Shown: positions 8,654 to 18,105, counted from the first letter of the stretch. The stretch: DNA of 33,719 nt from Streptomycetaceae bacterium MP113-05 (GCA_000497405.1 KI547048.1:24709-58427); one strand, 5' to 3'. Program-made: numbers and translations. Notes: generated by a model not told the origin, from the letters alone.

Positions 8654-9973
8654 GTGACTCACTCGTTCGACGCCCCAGTATCGCAGTCGCTCTTCGAGCG
8701 CGCCGCCGCCGTGACTCCCGGAGGCGTGAACTCGCCGGTCCGTGCCTTCGGCGCGGTGGGCGGCACGCCCCGGTTCATGGTGTCCGGTACCGGCCCCTAC
8801 CTGACGGACGCGGACGGCCGCGAGTACGTCGACCTGGTCTGCTCGTGGGGGCCGATGATCCTCGGCCACTCGCACCCCGAGGTGATGTCGGCGGTGCAGG
8901 CGGCCGTCGCGCGCGGCACGTCGTTCGGCACTCCGGGGGAGGGCGAGGTCGAGCTCGCCGAGGAGATCACCGGGCGGGTGGCGCCCGTGGAGCGGGTGCG
9001 GCTTGTCTCCAGCGGTACCGAGGCGACCATGTCGGCCATCCGCCTGGCCCGTGGCTTCACCGGGCGGCCCAAGGTGATCAAGTTCGCCGGCTGTTACCAC
9101 GGCCACGTGGACGCGTTGCTGGCCGCTGCCGGCTCGGGGGTCGCCACGTTCGCGCTGCCGGACACCCCCGGTGTCACCGGGGCGCAGGCCGGCGACACGA
9201 TCGTGCTGCCGTACAACGACCTCGCCGCCGTCACCGAGGCGTTCGCCGCCCACCCCGGCCAGATCGCCTGCGTGATCACGGAGGCGTCGCCGGGGAACAT
9301 GGGCGTGGTCCCGCCGCGTGAGGGCTTCAACCGGGCGCTGAGCGACCTGTGCCGCACACACGGCGCGCTCTACGTCTCCGACGAGGTCATGACCGGGTTC
9401 CGGGTGAGCCGGGCCGGCTGGTACGGGCTGGACGGTGTCGAGCCGGACCTGATGACCTTCGGCAAGGTGATGGGCGGCGGCTTCCCGGCGGCGGCTTTCG
9501 GCGGCCGGAAGGACGTCATGGACCACCTCGCCCCTGCCGGCCCGGTCTACCAGGCCGGCACGCTCTCCGGGAACCCGGTGGCGACCGCCGCCGGGGTGGC
9601 TCAGCTGCGGCTGCTCGACGACGCGGCGTACGCGACCGTCGACGCGGTCTCCGGCCGGCTGCGCGGCCTGGTCACCGAGGCGCTGGCGAAGGAGGGGGTG
9701 GCGCACCGGCTGCAGACCGCCGGGAACATGTTCTCCGTCTTCTTCACCGACGCACCGGTAACGGACTATGGGGGGGCCCGGGCGCAGGAGGCGTTCCGCT
9801 TCACCGCGTTCTTCCACTCGATGCTGGAGCAGGGCGTGTACCTGCCGCCGTCCGCGTTCGAGTCGTGGTTCGTCTCCACGGCGCACGACGACCGGGCGGT
9901 GGAACGTGTCGCCGCCGCGCTGCCGCTCGCCGCACGGGCCGCCGCGCAGGCGAAGCAGGAGGACGCCGCATGA
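8654..9973 (+). CDS. hemL: Glutamate-1-semialdehyde 2,1-aminomutase
   Basis: A 439-aa PLP enzyme that converts glutamate-1-semialdehyde to 5-aminolevulinate, the C5-pathway entry to haem and other tetrapyrroles. Motifs: [12 protein letters not shown] at the start, [36 protein letters not shown], and the PLP-binding lysine 271 in FGKVMGGG. An ATG 8 nt upstream runs into a stop after three codons, so the GTG at 8654 giving [11 protein letters not shown] is the likely start, although its ribosome site (GGAAGG) is distant. The stop overlaps the next gene by 4 bp. Placement directly before a cytochrome c maturation operon fits a supply of haem. Confidence 0.95.
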   Translation: MTHSFDAPVSQSLFERAAAVTPGGVNSPVRAFGAVGGTPRFMVSGTGPYLTDADGREYVDLVCSWGPMILGHSHPEVMSAVQAAVARGTSFGTPGEGEVELAEEITGRVAPVERVRLVSSGTEATMSAIRLARGFTGRPKVIKFAGCYHGHVDALLAAAGSGVATFALPDTPGVTGAQAGDTIVLPYNDLAAVTEAFAAHPGQIACVITEASPGNMGVVPPREGFNRALSDLCRTHGALYVSDEVMTGFRVSRAGWYGLDGVEPDLMTFGKVMGGGFPAAAFGGRKDVMDHLAPAGPVYQAGTLSGNPVATAAGVAQLRLLDDAAYATVDAVSGRLRGLVTEALAKEGVAHRLQTAGNMFSVFFTDAPVTDYGGARAQEAFRFTAFFHSMLEQGVYLPPSAFESWFVSTAHDDRAVERVAAALPLAARAAAQAKQEDAA

Positions 9974-10641
9974 GCCCCGTGGTGACGGTGGTGCACGTCG
10001 TCCGGCACGGCGAGGTGCACAACCCGGAGGGAATCCTGTACGGCCGGCTGCCCGGTTACCACCTGTCCGACCTCGGCCGCCGGATGGCCGAGCGGGTCGC
10101 CGAGCACCTCGCCGACCGGGACGTCGTCCACGCCGTCGCCTCCCCGCTGGAGCGTGCGCAGGAGACGGTCGCGCCGGTCGCGAAGGCGCACGGCCTGGAC
10201 CCGGCGACCGACGAGCGGCTGATCGAGGCGGGCAACCTCTTCCAGGGCCAGAGGTTCGGTGTCGGCGACGGCGCGTTGCGCAGCCCGGCGAACTGGCGGC
10301 ACCTGCGCAATCCCTTCCGCCCGTCGTGGGGTGAGCCGTACATCGACCAGGTGGTGCGGATGACCGGCGCGGTGGAGGCGGCGAAGAACGCGGCGCAGGG
10401 CCACGAAGCGGTGTGCGTGAGCCACCAGCTGCCGATCTGGACGCTGCGTTCCTACGTCGAGAAGCGCCGGCTGTGGCACGACCCGCGCAGCCGTCAGTGC
10501 ACGCTCGCCTCGCTGACCTCGTACACCTACCTGGACGACAGGATCGTCTCGGTGGCGTACAGCGAACCGGCCCTGGACCTCGTCCCGCCGCACCTGCGGG
10601 CGGGCGGCTCGCGGGGCAACCGGCCCTCCGCGGGTGCTTGA
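9970..10641 (+). CDS. Histidine phosphatase (phosphoglycerate mutase-like)
   Basis: A 223-aa protein of the histidine phosphatase superfamily. The catalytic RHG is at residues 12-14 ([10 protein letters not shown]), with [10 protein letters not shown] and the second catalytic histidine probably in [11 protein letters not shown]. Starts at ATG 9970 in an ATGA overlap with hemL, so the two are translationally coupled. The substrate is unknown; the superfamily covers sugar phosphates, nucleotides and cofactor precursors, and true glycolytic mutase activity is unlikely for this short subgroup. Its constant position between hemL and the ccs genes suggests a linked, non-glycolytic role. Confidence 0.9.
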   Translation: MSPVVTVVHVVRHGEVHNPEGILYGRLPGYHLSDLGRRMAERVAEHLADRDVVHAVASPLERAQETVAPVAKAHGLDPATDERLIEAGNLFQGQRFGVGDGALRSPANWRHLRNPFRPSWGEPYIDQVVRMTGAVEAAKNAAQGHEAVCVSHQLPIWTLRSYVEKRRLWHDPRSRQCTLASLTSYTYLDDRIVSVAYSEPALDLVPPHLRAGGSRGNRPSAGA

Positions 10642-10730
10642 GGGATGCCCCTAATGCGCCGTGAACTGCGAATCCGCCTCCTATCGGGGGGTGCGGGAGC
10701 CGCCCTGCGCGTGCATGGGAAACTTTTCAC

Positions 10731-11339
10731 ATGAGTCCGATCCGCGTCTTCCGTTCCCGCACGTCCGTGCCGGCCGCCGCGGCCGTCGCCGTGGCGGGCA
10801 CGCTGCTCCTGACCGGGTGCAGCGGCGAACCGAAGGCCGCCGCAGGGGAGGACAAGGGGTTCGTCCAGGGCACCGGGCAGATCACGAAGGTGCCGGCCGG
10901 TGAGCGCAAGGCCGCGCCGGACATCGGTGGCGAAACGGTGAGTGACGGGAAGGTCCGGCTCTCCGACTACCGCGGCGAGGTCGTGGTGGTCAACGTGTGG
11001 GGTTCCTGGTGCCCGCCGTGCCGGGCGGAGGCGTCCCACTTCGCGGAAGTGGCGAGAGACATGAAGGGCCGGGGCGTCCGCTTTCTCGGCATCAACACCC
11101 GCGACCTGGACAAGGCTCCGGCCAAGGCGTTCGAGCGCAGCTACGACCTGCCGTACCCGAACCTCTACGATCCCGACGGTCGGCAGATGCTCAAGTTCCC
11201 CAAAGGGACGCTGTCCCTCCAGACGATCCCCTCCACGCTGGTCATCGACCGGAAGGGGAGGATCGCGGTGCAGGTCCTCGACGAGCTCGGCGAGGACGAG
11301 CTGCGTTCGCTGATCACACCGGTGCTCGCGGAGAAGTGA
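10731..11339 (+). CDS. resA: TlpA/ResA-like thiol-disulfide lipoprotein
   Basis: A 202-aa lipoprotein with lipobox LTGC (Cys30) and a thioredoxin fold bearing the redox motif WCPPC (Cys94 and Cys97). The family keeps the apocytochrome c CxxCH cysteines reduced outside the membrane before haem attachment. DYRGEVVVVNVWGSWCP and the TIPSTLVIDRKGRIA cis-proline region are typical. The gene starts 89 bp after the phosphatase gene and 5 bp before ccdA, forming the first gene of a system II maturation set (resA, ccdA, resB, resC). Confidence 0.92.
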   Translation: MSPIRVFRSRTSVPAAAAVAVAGTLLLTGCSGEPKAAAGEDKGFVQGTGQITKVPAGERKAAPDIGGETVSDGKVRLSDYRGEVVVVNVWGSWCPPCRAEASHFAEVARDMKGRGVRFLGINTRDLDKAPAKAFERSYDLPYPNLYDPDGRQMLKFPKGTLSLQTIPSTLVIDRKGRIAVQVLDELGEDELRSLITPVLAEK

Positions 11340-11343
11340 CGGC

Positions 11344-12150
11344 GTGATGAGCGACCCCACCGCCACCTTCGCGCTGTCCGCGCTCGCCGCGTCGCCGAAG
11401 GAGACCGTCCTTGGCGGCGCGCTGATCCTGGCTCTCCCCGTGGCCCTGCTCGCCGGGCTCGTGTCCTTCTTCTCACCGTGCGTACTGCCGCTGGTGCCGG
11501 GCTACCTGTCCTACGTCACCGGCGTGAGCGGCACCGACCTCGCGGACGCCCGCCGGGGCCGGGTGCTCAGCGGCGCGGCGCTGTTCGTCCTCGGCTTCAC
11601 CGCGGTGTTCGTCTCCGGCGGGGCCCTGTTCGGCTATTTCGGCTCCACGCTCCAGGAGAACCGCGAGATCATCTCCAGGGTGCTGGGCGGACTGACGATC
11701 CTGCTGGGCCTGTCCTTCATGAGTTCCGGCGCCGGGCTGCTGAACCGTCTCACCTCCCGCGAGTTCCGCTTCCACCGCAGACCAGCCGTCGGCCTGGCCG
11801 GGGCGCCGGTGCTGGGCGTGCTGTTCGGTATCGGCTGGACGCCGTGCGTCGGCCCGACCCTGTCGGCGGTGACCACACTCGCCCTCAACGAGGCCAGCGC
11901 AGGCCGCGGCGCGATGCTGACCGCCGCCTACTGCCTGGGCCTCGGCCTGCCCTTCCTGGTCGCCGCGGTGCTGTTCCGCCGCACCCTGGGGGCGTTCGAC
12001 TGGGTCAAGCGGCACTATGTCTGGGTGATGCGCATCGGCGGCGGCCTGCTGGTCGCCGTCGGAGTGCTGCTCGTCACGGGGGCCTGGGACCGACTCGTCT
12101 ACGAACTGCAGGTGTGGTCCGGTGCGGCCGGCTTCACGGTGGGGATCTGA
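11344..12150 (+). CDS. ccdA: CcdA-like cytochrome c biogenesis protein
   Basis: A 268-aa, roughly six-helix membrane protein that passes electrons from cytoplasmic thioredoxin to ResA-type proteins. The two redox cysteines sit in FFSPCVLPLVPGYLSY (Cys46) and GWTPCVGPTLSAV (Cys168), the classic CcdA/DsbD pattern. GTG at 11344 and ATG at 11347 are adjacent possible starts; GGAG lies 10-13 nt upstream. The gene is 4 bp after resA and 5 bp before resB, clearly one operon. Confidence 0.93.
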   Translation: MMSDPTATFALSALAASPKETVLGGALILALPVALLAGLVSFFSPCVLPLVPGYLSYVTGVSGTDLADARRGRVLSGAALFVLGFTAVFVSGGALFGYFGSTLQENREIISRVLGGLTILLGLSFMSSGAGLLNRLTSREFRFHRRPAVGLAGAPVLGVLFGIGWTPCVGPTLSAVTTLALNEASAGRGAMLTAAYCLGLGLPFLVAAVLFRRTLGAFDWVKRHYVWVMRIGGGLLVAVGVLLVTGAWDRLVYELQVWSGAAGFTVGI

Positions 12151-12155
12151 GCTGG

Positions 12156-13979
12156 ATGACCGACGACACCACGACCGGGCAGAAGCCCGCCTCCGGCCCG
12201 GAGGGCGCTCTCGCCACCGACGAGCCGGAGCTTGGCGCCGCCATGGCGCAGCTCTCCACGGCCCCGGTGGAGGACCGCGGGCAGGCCGTGCAGGGCTCGT
12301 TCGGCGGCGTTCGCGCGCCGGGAGTGAAGGGCGGCGCCGCCTGGACCGGCCGCGAGGTGCTCGGCTGGGCGCGCTGGTTCTGGCGGCAGCTCACCTCGAT
12401 GCGGGTCGCGCTGATCCTGCTCTTCCTGCTCTCCCTCGCCGCCATCCCGGGCTCGGTCATCCCGCAGTCCGGCGTCGACCCGACCGCGGTGCAGGACCTC
12501 CGCGCGCAGAACCCGACGCTCGGGGAGGTCTATGACGCCCTCCAGCTCTTCGACGTCTACAGCTCGGTGTGGTTCTCCGCGATCTACATCCTGCTGTTCG
12601 TCTCGCTCATCGGCTGCATCGTGCCCCGCACCTGGCAGTTCACCGGACAGCTCCGTGCCCGCCCGCCGCGCGCCCCGCGCCGCCTGGACCGCATGCCCGC
12701 CTTCACCACCTGGCGTACCGACGCCTCTCCCGAGGACGTACGGGACGCCGCACGGAAACTGATGCGCGGAAAGCGGTACCGGGTGGCGACGGACGACGGC
12801 GCGGTGCCTGCGGTCGCCTCCGAGAAGGGCTACCTGCGGGAAGCGGGAAATCTGCTCTTCCACATCGCGCTGATCGTGTTGCTGGTCGCGTTCGCCGCGG
12901 GCCAGCTGTTCCGCGCCGAGGGCGGCACGCTCGTCACCGTCGGAGGCAGCTTCTCCAACACCCTCTCGCAGTACGACGACTTCTCCCCCGGTTCCCTCTT
13001 CACCCCGGACGACCTGGAGGACTTCAGCTTCCGGTTGAAGGACTTCGAGTCCTCCTACGAGGAGAGCGGCCCGAACCGGGGCAGCGTCCGCACCGCCCGC
13101 GCCGAGGTCGCCTACCGGACGGCTCCGGGAGGCGTCGAACAGCAGACGACGATCGAGGTCAACGAGCCGCTGGAGATCGGGAACACCAAGGTCTACCTCC
13201 TCGCCAACGGATACGCGCCGGTCGTGTCGTTCACCGACGCGAGCGGTAACGTCGCCTACCGCGGCCCGGTCCCGTTCCTGCCGCAGGACACCAACCTCAC
13301 CTCCAGCGGGGTGGTCAAGGTGCCCGACGCGCTGAACGAGAAGGGCGAGCGGGAGCAGTTCGGCTTCCAGGGCTTCTTCGTCCCCACCTTCGGCGGCGCC
13401 GATTCGGGCAGCATGTTCTCCCGGTGGCCCGAGCCGAGGTACCCGGTGATGTTCCTCACCGGCTACCACGGTGACCTGGGCGTCGACGCCGGCATCGCGC
13501 AGAACGTCTACCAGCTCGACACCGACAACATGAAGCAGTTCAAGGACGAGGACGGCAGTCCCTTCGCAAAGAAGCTGCTGCCCGGCGAGTCCATGGAACT
13601 CCCGGACGGGAACGGCACGCTGAAGTTCGAGGGCGTCAAGCGGTGGGCGAACTTCCAGGTCGCCCATCAGGTCGGGAGCGGCTGGGCGCTCGCCGGTGCA
13701 CTCGCCGCCATCGCCGGTCTGGCCGGGTCGCTGTTCATCCAGCGCCGCCGCATGTGGGTGCGGGCGGTGGCCGGTCCGGACGGCACCACGACCGTGGAGA
13801 TGGCCGGGCTGGGCCGCAGCGAGTCGCCCCGGCTCCCCGAAGAACTGGGCGAGCTCGCCTACGCCCTGCAGAGCAAGGCACCGCCGTCGGCCCCGGCCGA
13901 CGCACCTACCGAATCCGGGGCGGAAGCCGGCGGAGCACCAGAGACACCCTCCCGAGGAGACCGCCCGTGGACCCGATGA
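12156..13979 (+). CDS. resB: ResB-like cytochrome c biogenesis protein
   Basis: A 607-aa membrane protein. ResB partners ResC to carry haem across the membrane and attach it to apocytochrome c. After a polar N-terminal 80 residues come hydrophobic segments at MRVALILLFLLSLAAIPG and VWFSAIYILLFVSLIGCI, a third near LLFHIALIVLLVAFAAG, a large extracytoplasmic domain of roughly 350 residues, and a last helix before a charged C-terminus. The SVIPQ and LREAGNLLFHIA motifs are typical of ResB. I chose ATG 12156, just after ccdA. Its stop overlaps the resC start by 13 bp. Confidence 0.92.
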   Translation: MTDDTTTGQKPASGPEGALATDEPELGAAMAQLSTAPVEDRGQAVQGSFGGVRAPGVKGGAAWTGREVLGWARWFWRQLTSMRVALILLFLLSLAAIPGSVIPQSGVDPTAVQDLRAQNPTLGEVYDALQLFDVYSSVWFSAIYILLFVSLIGCIVPRTWQFTGQLRARPPRAPRRLDRMPAFTTWRTDASPEDVRDAARKLMRGKRYRVATDDGAVPAVASEKGYLREAGNLLFHIALIVLLVAFAAGQLFRAEGGTLVTVGGSFSNTLSQYDDFSPGSLFTPDDLEDFSFRLKDFESSYEESGPNRGSVRTARAEVAYRTAPGGVEQQTTIEVNEPLEIGNTKVYLLANGYAPVVSFTDASGNVAYRGPVPFLPQDTNLTSSGVVKVPDALNEKGEREQFGFQGFFVPTFGGADSGSMFSRWPEPRYPVMFLTGYHGDLGVDAGIAQNVYQLDTDNMKQFKDEDGSPFAKKLLPGESMELPDGNGTLKFEGVKRWANFQVAHQVGSGWALAGALAAIAGLAGSLFIQRRRMWVRAVAGPDGTTTVEMAGLGRSESPRLPEELGELAYALQSKAPPSAPADAPTESGAEAGGAPETPSRGDRPWTR

Positions 13980-15076
13980 ACATCGCCGCCGCTACCGACG
14001 AGTCGCTCGCCGAGATCAGCAACTACCTGGTCTATTCGGCGATGGCGGTCTACGTCCTCGCGTTCTGCGCACACATCGCCGAGTGGGTGCTCGGCGGCCG
14101 CAGCAAGGTGGCCCGAACGGCCGCCGCGCTGACCCCCGGAGCGAAGCAGGAGCGCCCGTCCGACGCCTCCGCCGCGCCCCCGGTCGCCGTCCGGCAGGGC
14201 GGGTCCACCGGTGTGCTGGAACGCCCCCACGTCGTCACCCGGTCCAGCGCGGGCCGGCGCGGAGACCTGCCCGACGGCCCGGGCGCCGCGGGCGGCGACG
14301 AGAAGGGCGACCTCTACGGGCGGATGGCGATCTCGCTCACCGTCCTCGCCTTCGCTCTGCACGCCGGAGGGGTGCTGACCCGGGCGCTGTCCGTCGGCCG
14401 GGCTCCGTGGGCGAACATGTACGAGTTCTCCACCACCTTCTCCATGGTGATCGTCGGCGCCTACCTGGGCTTCCTGCTGGCCAAGAAGGACATCCGCTGG
14501 ATCGGGCTGCCGCTGGTCACCACTGTGCTGCTGGACCTCGGCCTGGCCACTACCTGGCTCTACACCGAGAGCGACCAGCTGGTCCCGGCGCTGCACTCCT
14601 ACTGGCTGTGGATCCACGTCTCGCTGGCCATCGTCTGCGGCGCGCTGTTCTACCTCGGCTTCGTCGCCTCGGCGCTGTACCTCTTCCGCGACCGGTACGA
14701 GACGAAGCTGCTCGGCGGCGGCGAACCGGGCGCGTTCGCCACCTCCGTACTGGAGCGGCTGCCCTCGTCATCCTCCCTGGACAAGTTCGCCTACCGGGTC
14801 AACGCCGCCGTCTTCCCGTTCTGGACCTTCACCATCGTCGCGGGCGCGATCTGGGCGGGGGACGCCTGGGGGCGCTACTGGGGCTGGGACCCCAAGGAGG
14901 TCTGGTCGTTCATCACCTGGGTCGCGTACGCCTGCTACCTGCACGCCCGCGCCACCGCCGGGTGGAAGGGCCGTAAGGCCGCCTACCTGGCGCTCTTCGC
15001 CTTCGCCTGCTTCCTGTTCAACTACTACGGCGTCAACGTCTTCTTCAGCGGCAAGCACAGCTACGCCGGCCTCTGA
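13967..15076 (+). CDS. ccsB: ResC/CcsB-like haem-handling protein
   Basis: A 369-aa polytopic membrane protein, the second half of the system II cytochrome c synthase. The haem-handling motif WGRYWGWDPKE is at residues 301-311, and conserved histidines are visible in ALHSYWLWIH and SGKHSY. GTG 13967 has GAGGAG 7 nt upstream and overlaps resB by 13 bp; an in-frame ATG lies three codons later. Between the first helix (residues 20-42) and the rest is an insertion of about 75 polar, Ala/Gly/Pro-rich residues (45-118), probably a disordered loop. Confidence 0.93.
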   Translation: MDPMNIAAATDESLAEISNYLVYSAMAVYVLAFCAHIAEWVLGGRSKVARTAAALTPGAKQERPSDASAAPPVAVRQGGSTGVLERPHVVTRSSAGRRGDLPDGPGAAGGDEKGDLYGRMAISLTVLAFALHAGGVLTRALSVGRAPWANMYEFSTTFSMVIVGAYLGFLLAKKDIRWIGLPLVTTVLLDLGLATTWLYTESDQLVPALHSYWLWIHVSLAIVCGALFYLGFVASALYLFRDRYETKLLGGGEPGAFATSVLERLPSSSSLDKFAYRVNAAVFPFWTFTIVAGAIWAGDAWGRYWGWDPKEVWSFITWVAYACYLHARATAGWKGRKAAYLALFAFACFLFNYYGVNVFFSGKHSYAGL

Positions 15077-15223
15077 CGGCCCGCACGTCAACGGGACTTT
15101 CAGGAGTCTGTGTGGGAGGGCGGAATCGGCTGGTCCGTGACCGGTGGTCTGCTGGGGGACGACCAGACCGTCCACACGCTCGTGAACAGGCTCGTAGCGC
15201 TTCCCTCCACCTGACACGTGGCG

Positions 15224-15254
15224 TATCGTTTATCGATAGCATCGAAAAACGATA
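15224..15254. promoter_or_regulatory. TATCG-type palindromic site upstream of DUF2975-XRE pair
   Basis: TATCGTTT (15224-15231) and AAACGATA (15247-15254) are perfect reverse complements 15 bases apart, with two further ATCGA half-sites (15232-15236 and 15241-15245) between them. This AT-rich cluster ends 27 bp before the DUF2975 start and is a likely operator and promoter, possibly autoregulated by the XRE protein encoded downstream. Confidence 0.5.
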
Positions 15255-15281
15255 TGCACGTTGGCGTGGGCAGGGGAAGTC

Positions 15282-15902
15282 ATGGGTGCCAAGTCCTGGT
15301 GGAGCCGAACAGACAGCTGGCTGCTGGAGGCAGCTCTCGGCCTGGCTGTAGTGCTGGTCGGCGTTTTCGGGGTACTGCTTCCGGCCCTCGGCGTGGTCGG
15401 ACTGATGGCGCCAACGGATACCCGCGAGGTTGAGCCCGAGACGGCGGCCCGGGTGCCGAATACCGTGACCGACGCGGTGACGAACCACGGTATGACCCTC
15501 ACGGGCACCCAGCAGGCGGACCTCGTCTTCGCCGAACCCGACCCGGGTCAGCGCCTACTGCTTGCCCTGCCGGAGATCGTCGGTAGTCTGCTCCTGCTCC
15601 TCATCTTGGTTCTGCTTGTCCAGACGGCCCGGACCCTGCGCTGCGGCGACGTCTTCGTTCCGGTCAACGCCCGACGCCTGAATGTCATAGGACTCACGGT
15701 GCTGGTGCAGGCCTTCCTTGTCCCGGTACTGCCGTCGCTCACCACACAAATACTGGTAAGTGGTACTCCCATGGCCGAGCAGGTCCCGTTCTCGGTCACC
15801 TTGACCGGCGATTATGTGCTGCTGGCCTTCTTCATCCTGGCCTTGGGAGAGGTTTTCAGGCGCGGAACGAAGCTACGCGCCGATACCGAGGGGTTGGTCT
15901 GA
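15282..15902 (+). CDS. DUF2975-family membrane protein
   Basis: A 206-aa membrane protein with about four hydrophobic segments: residues 15-38, 92-112, 130-150 and near 175-195. The first pair is separated by an extracytoplasmic loop of about 50 polar residues. The segment TLRCGDVFVPVNARRLNVIGL between helices is typical of DUF2975. ATG 15282 follows AGGGGAAG. It is translationally coupled to an XRE regulator, a pairing often seen for this family (as in Bacillus YoaS-YozG). Function is unknown; a membrane sensor or target of the regulator is plausible. Base composition looks somewhat less GC-rich than the neighbours. Confidence 0.82.
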   Translation: MGAKSWWSRTDSWLLEAALGLAVVLVGVFGVLLPALGVVGLMAPTDTREVEPETAARVPNTVTDAVTNHGMTLTGTQQADLVFAEPDPGQRLLLALPEIVGSLLLLLILVLLVQTARTLRCGDVFVPVNARRLNVIGLTVLVQAFLVPVLPSLTTQILVSGTPMAEQVPFSVTLTGDYVLLAFFILALGEVFRRGTKLRADTEGLV

Positions 15903-16126
15903 TGCCACCAGAAGAGGAGCACCGGGTCAGGGCCCACCTGGACCGACTGCTGGCTGAGCGCGGCATGACCCTGTCCGAATTGGCGGCCAGGGTCGGGGTG
16001 ACAGTGGTCAACCTCTCCATCCTCAAGAACGACCGGGCGAAGGCGATCCGCTTCTCCACCCTCACAGCGATCTGTCGCGAACTGAACTGCCAGCCCGGCG
16101 ACCTGCTCAGCGTCCGAAAAGACTGA
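15902..16126 (+). CDS. Small XRE-family HTH regulator
   Basis: A 74-aa DNA-binding protein consisting of little more than a Cro/C1-type helix-turn-helix: MTLSELAARVGVTVVNLSIL (helices 2 and 3, residues 22-41), followed by IRFSTLTAICRELNCQPGDLL. The last section matches the YozG-like subgroup. The start ATG overlaps the DUF2975 stop (TGATG), so translation is coupled. It is the best candidate to bind the palindromic site at 15224-15254. Confidence 0.9.
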   Translation: MPPEEEHRVRAHLDRLLAERGMTLSELAARVGVTVVNLSILKNDRAKAIRFSTLTAICRELNCQPGDLLSVRKD

Positions 16127-16239
16127 CTCACTTCAGGAAGCCCTGGTCAGCTAGATATTGTGCCGTTGTTCGCACGAGTAGGGGCCGAGTCCCTCACGCC
16201 TGCCCCGCGACCAGCAACTCCAGAATGATCCGGGGGGCC

Positions 16240-16575
16240 CTAGGCGCCTGCGGGCGGCGGCGTGTCCTCGTCGCCGCCGCCGGTGTCGCGACGCCGCTTC
16301 TCTTCGTCGCCCAGCGACTTCAGGAAGTCCGGATTGTCGTCCGGAGCGACCCAGCGCCGCTCCTGCGGGCGCTGGGCGCCGTACGGCGCGTTGCGCCGTG
16401 GCCGGCCGGCCACGAACCAGGCCACGGGACCGATCAGCACCTGCCCGAAGAGCAGCACGATGAAGACCCACGCCAGCTTGGGCAGCTTGCGCACCTCGTT
16501 CTCGGGCGTGTTCAGGCAGTCGATGAATGCGAAGATCCAGACCGCGAGGATCAGCAGGATCGGCAGATACCTCAT
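16240..16575 (-). CDS. PLDc_N-domain membrane protein
   Basis: A 111-aa protein with an N-terminal helix (LPILLILAVWIFAFIDCL), a short loop with KLPKLAWV, and a second helix (WVFIVLLFGQVLIGPVAWFV) followed by GRPRR and a long charged tail. This two-helix layout with PKLAWVFIVLLF is the PLDc_N (phospholipase D-nuclease N-terminal) family, small membrane proteins without a catalytic domain. ATG 16575 has AGGGGG 10 nt upstream; the long upstream extension of the frame is antisense to mqnL and is rejected. Divergent from mqnL by 78 bp. Confidence 0.87.
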   Translation of the reverse strand: MRYLPILLILAVWIFAFIDCLNTPENEVRKLPKLAWVFIVLLFGQVLIGPVAWFVAGRPRRNAPYGAQRPQERRWVAPDDNPDFLKSLGDEEKRRRDTGGGDEDTPPPAGA

Positions 16576-16641
16576 GCAGGGTGCCCCCTGGGTGCGGTGA
16601 AAGTAAGGACACCAGCGTAACGGCGGCGGGACCGCATGCTC

Positions 16642-16647
16642 GATACT
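16642..16647 (+). promoter_or_regulatory. Possible -10 element for leaderless mqnL
   Basis: GATACT lies six bases before the ATG at 16654, and no convincing ribosome site is present. This spacing is what a leaderless transcript would show. No clear -35 hexamer is seen. Confidence 0.3.
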
Positions 16648-16653
16648 GAGTCC

Positions 16654-18105
16654 ATGGCTTACGACGATCTCCGCTCGCTGCTGCGGGCGCTGGAACGTGA
16701 AGGCGACCTCGTACGTGTCAAAGCGGAGGTCGATCCGTACCTGGAGGTCGGTGAGATCGTCGACCGGGTGCAGAAGTCCGGCGGCCCCGCACTGCTCTTC
16801 GAGAAGGTCAAGGGCTCCTCGATGCCGTTGGCGATGAACGTGTACGGCACCGACCGGCGGCTGCTCAAGGCGCTCGGTCTGGCGTCCTACACGGAGATCA
16901 GCGAGAAGATCGGCGGTCTGCTGAAGCCGGAGCTGCCGCAGGGCTTCGTCGGGATGCGGGAGGCGTTCGGCAAGCTCGGTGCGATGGCGCACGTGCCGCC
17001 GAAGAAGGTGCGCGGCGGTCCCGTCCGGGACGTGGTGCTGCGCGGTGACGACGTGGACCTCGATGCGCTCCCCGCGCTGTTCACCTGGCCGGAGGACGGG
17101 GGGTCGTTCTTCAACCTCGGCCTCACCCATACGAAGGACCCCGGGACCGGCGTACGCAACCTCGGTCTCTACCGGCTCCAGCGGCACGACAAGCGCACCA
17201 TCGGCATGCACTGGCAGATCCACAAGGACAGCCGCAACCACTACCAGGTCGCCGCCCGGCGCGGCGAGCGGCTGCCCGTCGCCATCGCCTTCGGGTGCCC
17301 GCCCGCCGTCACCTACGCCTCCACCGCGCCGCTGCCCGCCGACATCGACGAGTACCTCTTCGCCGGCTTCGTACAGGGCAAGAGGGTCGAGATGGTCGAC
17401 TGCGAGACGGTGCCCCTCCAGGTCCCGGCCGACGCGGAGGTCGTCATCGAGGGGTGGCTGGAACCGGGCGAGACGCTGCCGGAGGGCCCGTTCGGCGACC
17501 ACACCGGCTTCTACACGCCGCAGGAGCCCTTCCCGGCGCTCACGATCGACTGTGTGACGATGCGCAAGAAGCCCGTCCTGCAGTCGATCGTGGTCGGCCG
17601 GCCGCCGACCGAGGACGGGCCGCTGGGCCGGGCCACGGAGCGGTTCTTCCTGCCACTGCTGAAGGTGATCGTCCCGGACATCGTCGACTACCACCTCCCC
17701 GAGGCGGGCGGCTTCCACAACTGCGCCATCGTCTCCATCGACAAGCGCTACCCCAAGCACGCGCAGAAGGTGATGTCGGCGATCTGGGGCGCCCACATGA
17801 TGTCGCTGACCAAGCTGATCGTGGTCGTCGACTCCGACTGTGACGTGCACGATCTGCACGAGGTCGCCTGGCGTGCCCTGGGCAACACCGACTACGCCCG
17901 TGACCTCAGTGTCGTCGACGGCCCCGTCGACCACCTCGACCACGCCTCCTACCAGCAGTTCTGGGGCGGCAAGGCAGGCATCGACGCCACCGCCAAATGG
18001 CCCGAGGAGGGCTACACCAGGGACGGCGGCTGGCCGCACATGGTGGTCTCCGACCCCGGGACGGCCTTGCTGGTCGACCGCCGCTGGAAGGAGTACGGGC
18101 TGTGA
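16654..18105 (+). CDS. mqnL: UbiD-family decarboxylase of menaquinone synthesis
   Basis: A 483-aa UbiD-family (de)carboxylase, which uses prenylated FMN made by UbiX. Motifs include GMHWQIHKDSRNHY, the ExPFGDHTGFYT segment (residues 275-288) and VVDSDCDVHD. In Streptomyces coelicolor the linked UbiD, UbiA and UbiX homologues (SCO4490-4492, from memory) act late in the futalosine pathway: prenylation and decarboxylation of the 1,4-dihydroxy-6-naphthoate skeleton. ATG 16654 gives MAYDDLRSLL, the normal N-terminus; a further ATG lies 18 bp upstream. It overlaps the prenyltransferase gene by 4 bp. Confidence 0.93.
   Translation: MAYDDLRSLLRALEREGDLVRVKAEVDPYLEVGEIVDRVQKSGGPALLFEKVKGSSMPLAMNVYGTDRRLLKALGLASYTEISEKIGGLLKPELPQGFVGMREAFGKLGAMAHVPPKKVRGGPVRDVVLRGDDVDLDALPALFTWPEDGGSFFNLGLTHTKDPGTGVRNLGLYRLQRHDKRTIGMHWQIHKDSRNHYQVAARRGERLPVAIAFGCPPAVTYASTAPLPADIDEYLFAGFVQGKRVEMVDCETVPLQVPADAEVVIEGWLEPGETLPEGPFGDHTGFYTPQEPFPALTIDCVTMRKKPVLQSIVVGRPPTEDGPLGRATERFFLPLLKVIVPDIVDYHLPEAGGFHNCAIVSIDKRYPKHAQKVMSAIWGAHMMSLTKLIVVVDSDCDVHDLHEVAWRALGNTDYARDLSVVDGPVDHLDHASYQQFWGGKAGIDATAKWPEEGYTRDGGWPHMVVSDPGTALLVDRRWKEYGL

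Noticed and set aside
11478-12155. N-terminal extension of the resB frame by 226 codons
   Set aside because: This stretch overlaps ccdA in another frame and translates to Arg/Gly-rich noise. ResB starts at 12156.
16127-16239. A tRNA or small RNA between the XRE and PLDc_N genes
   Set aside because: No cloverleaf arms or GTTCGA-type loop in the right arrangement, and no convincing terminator.
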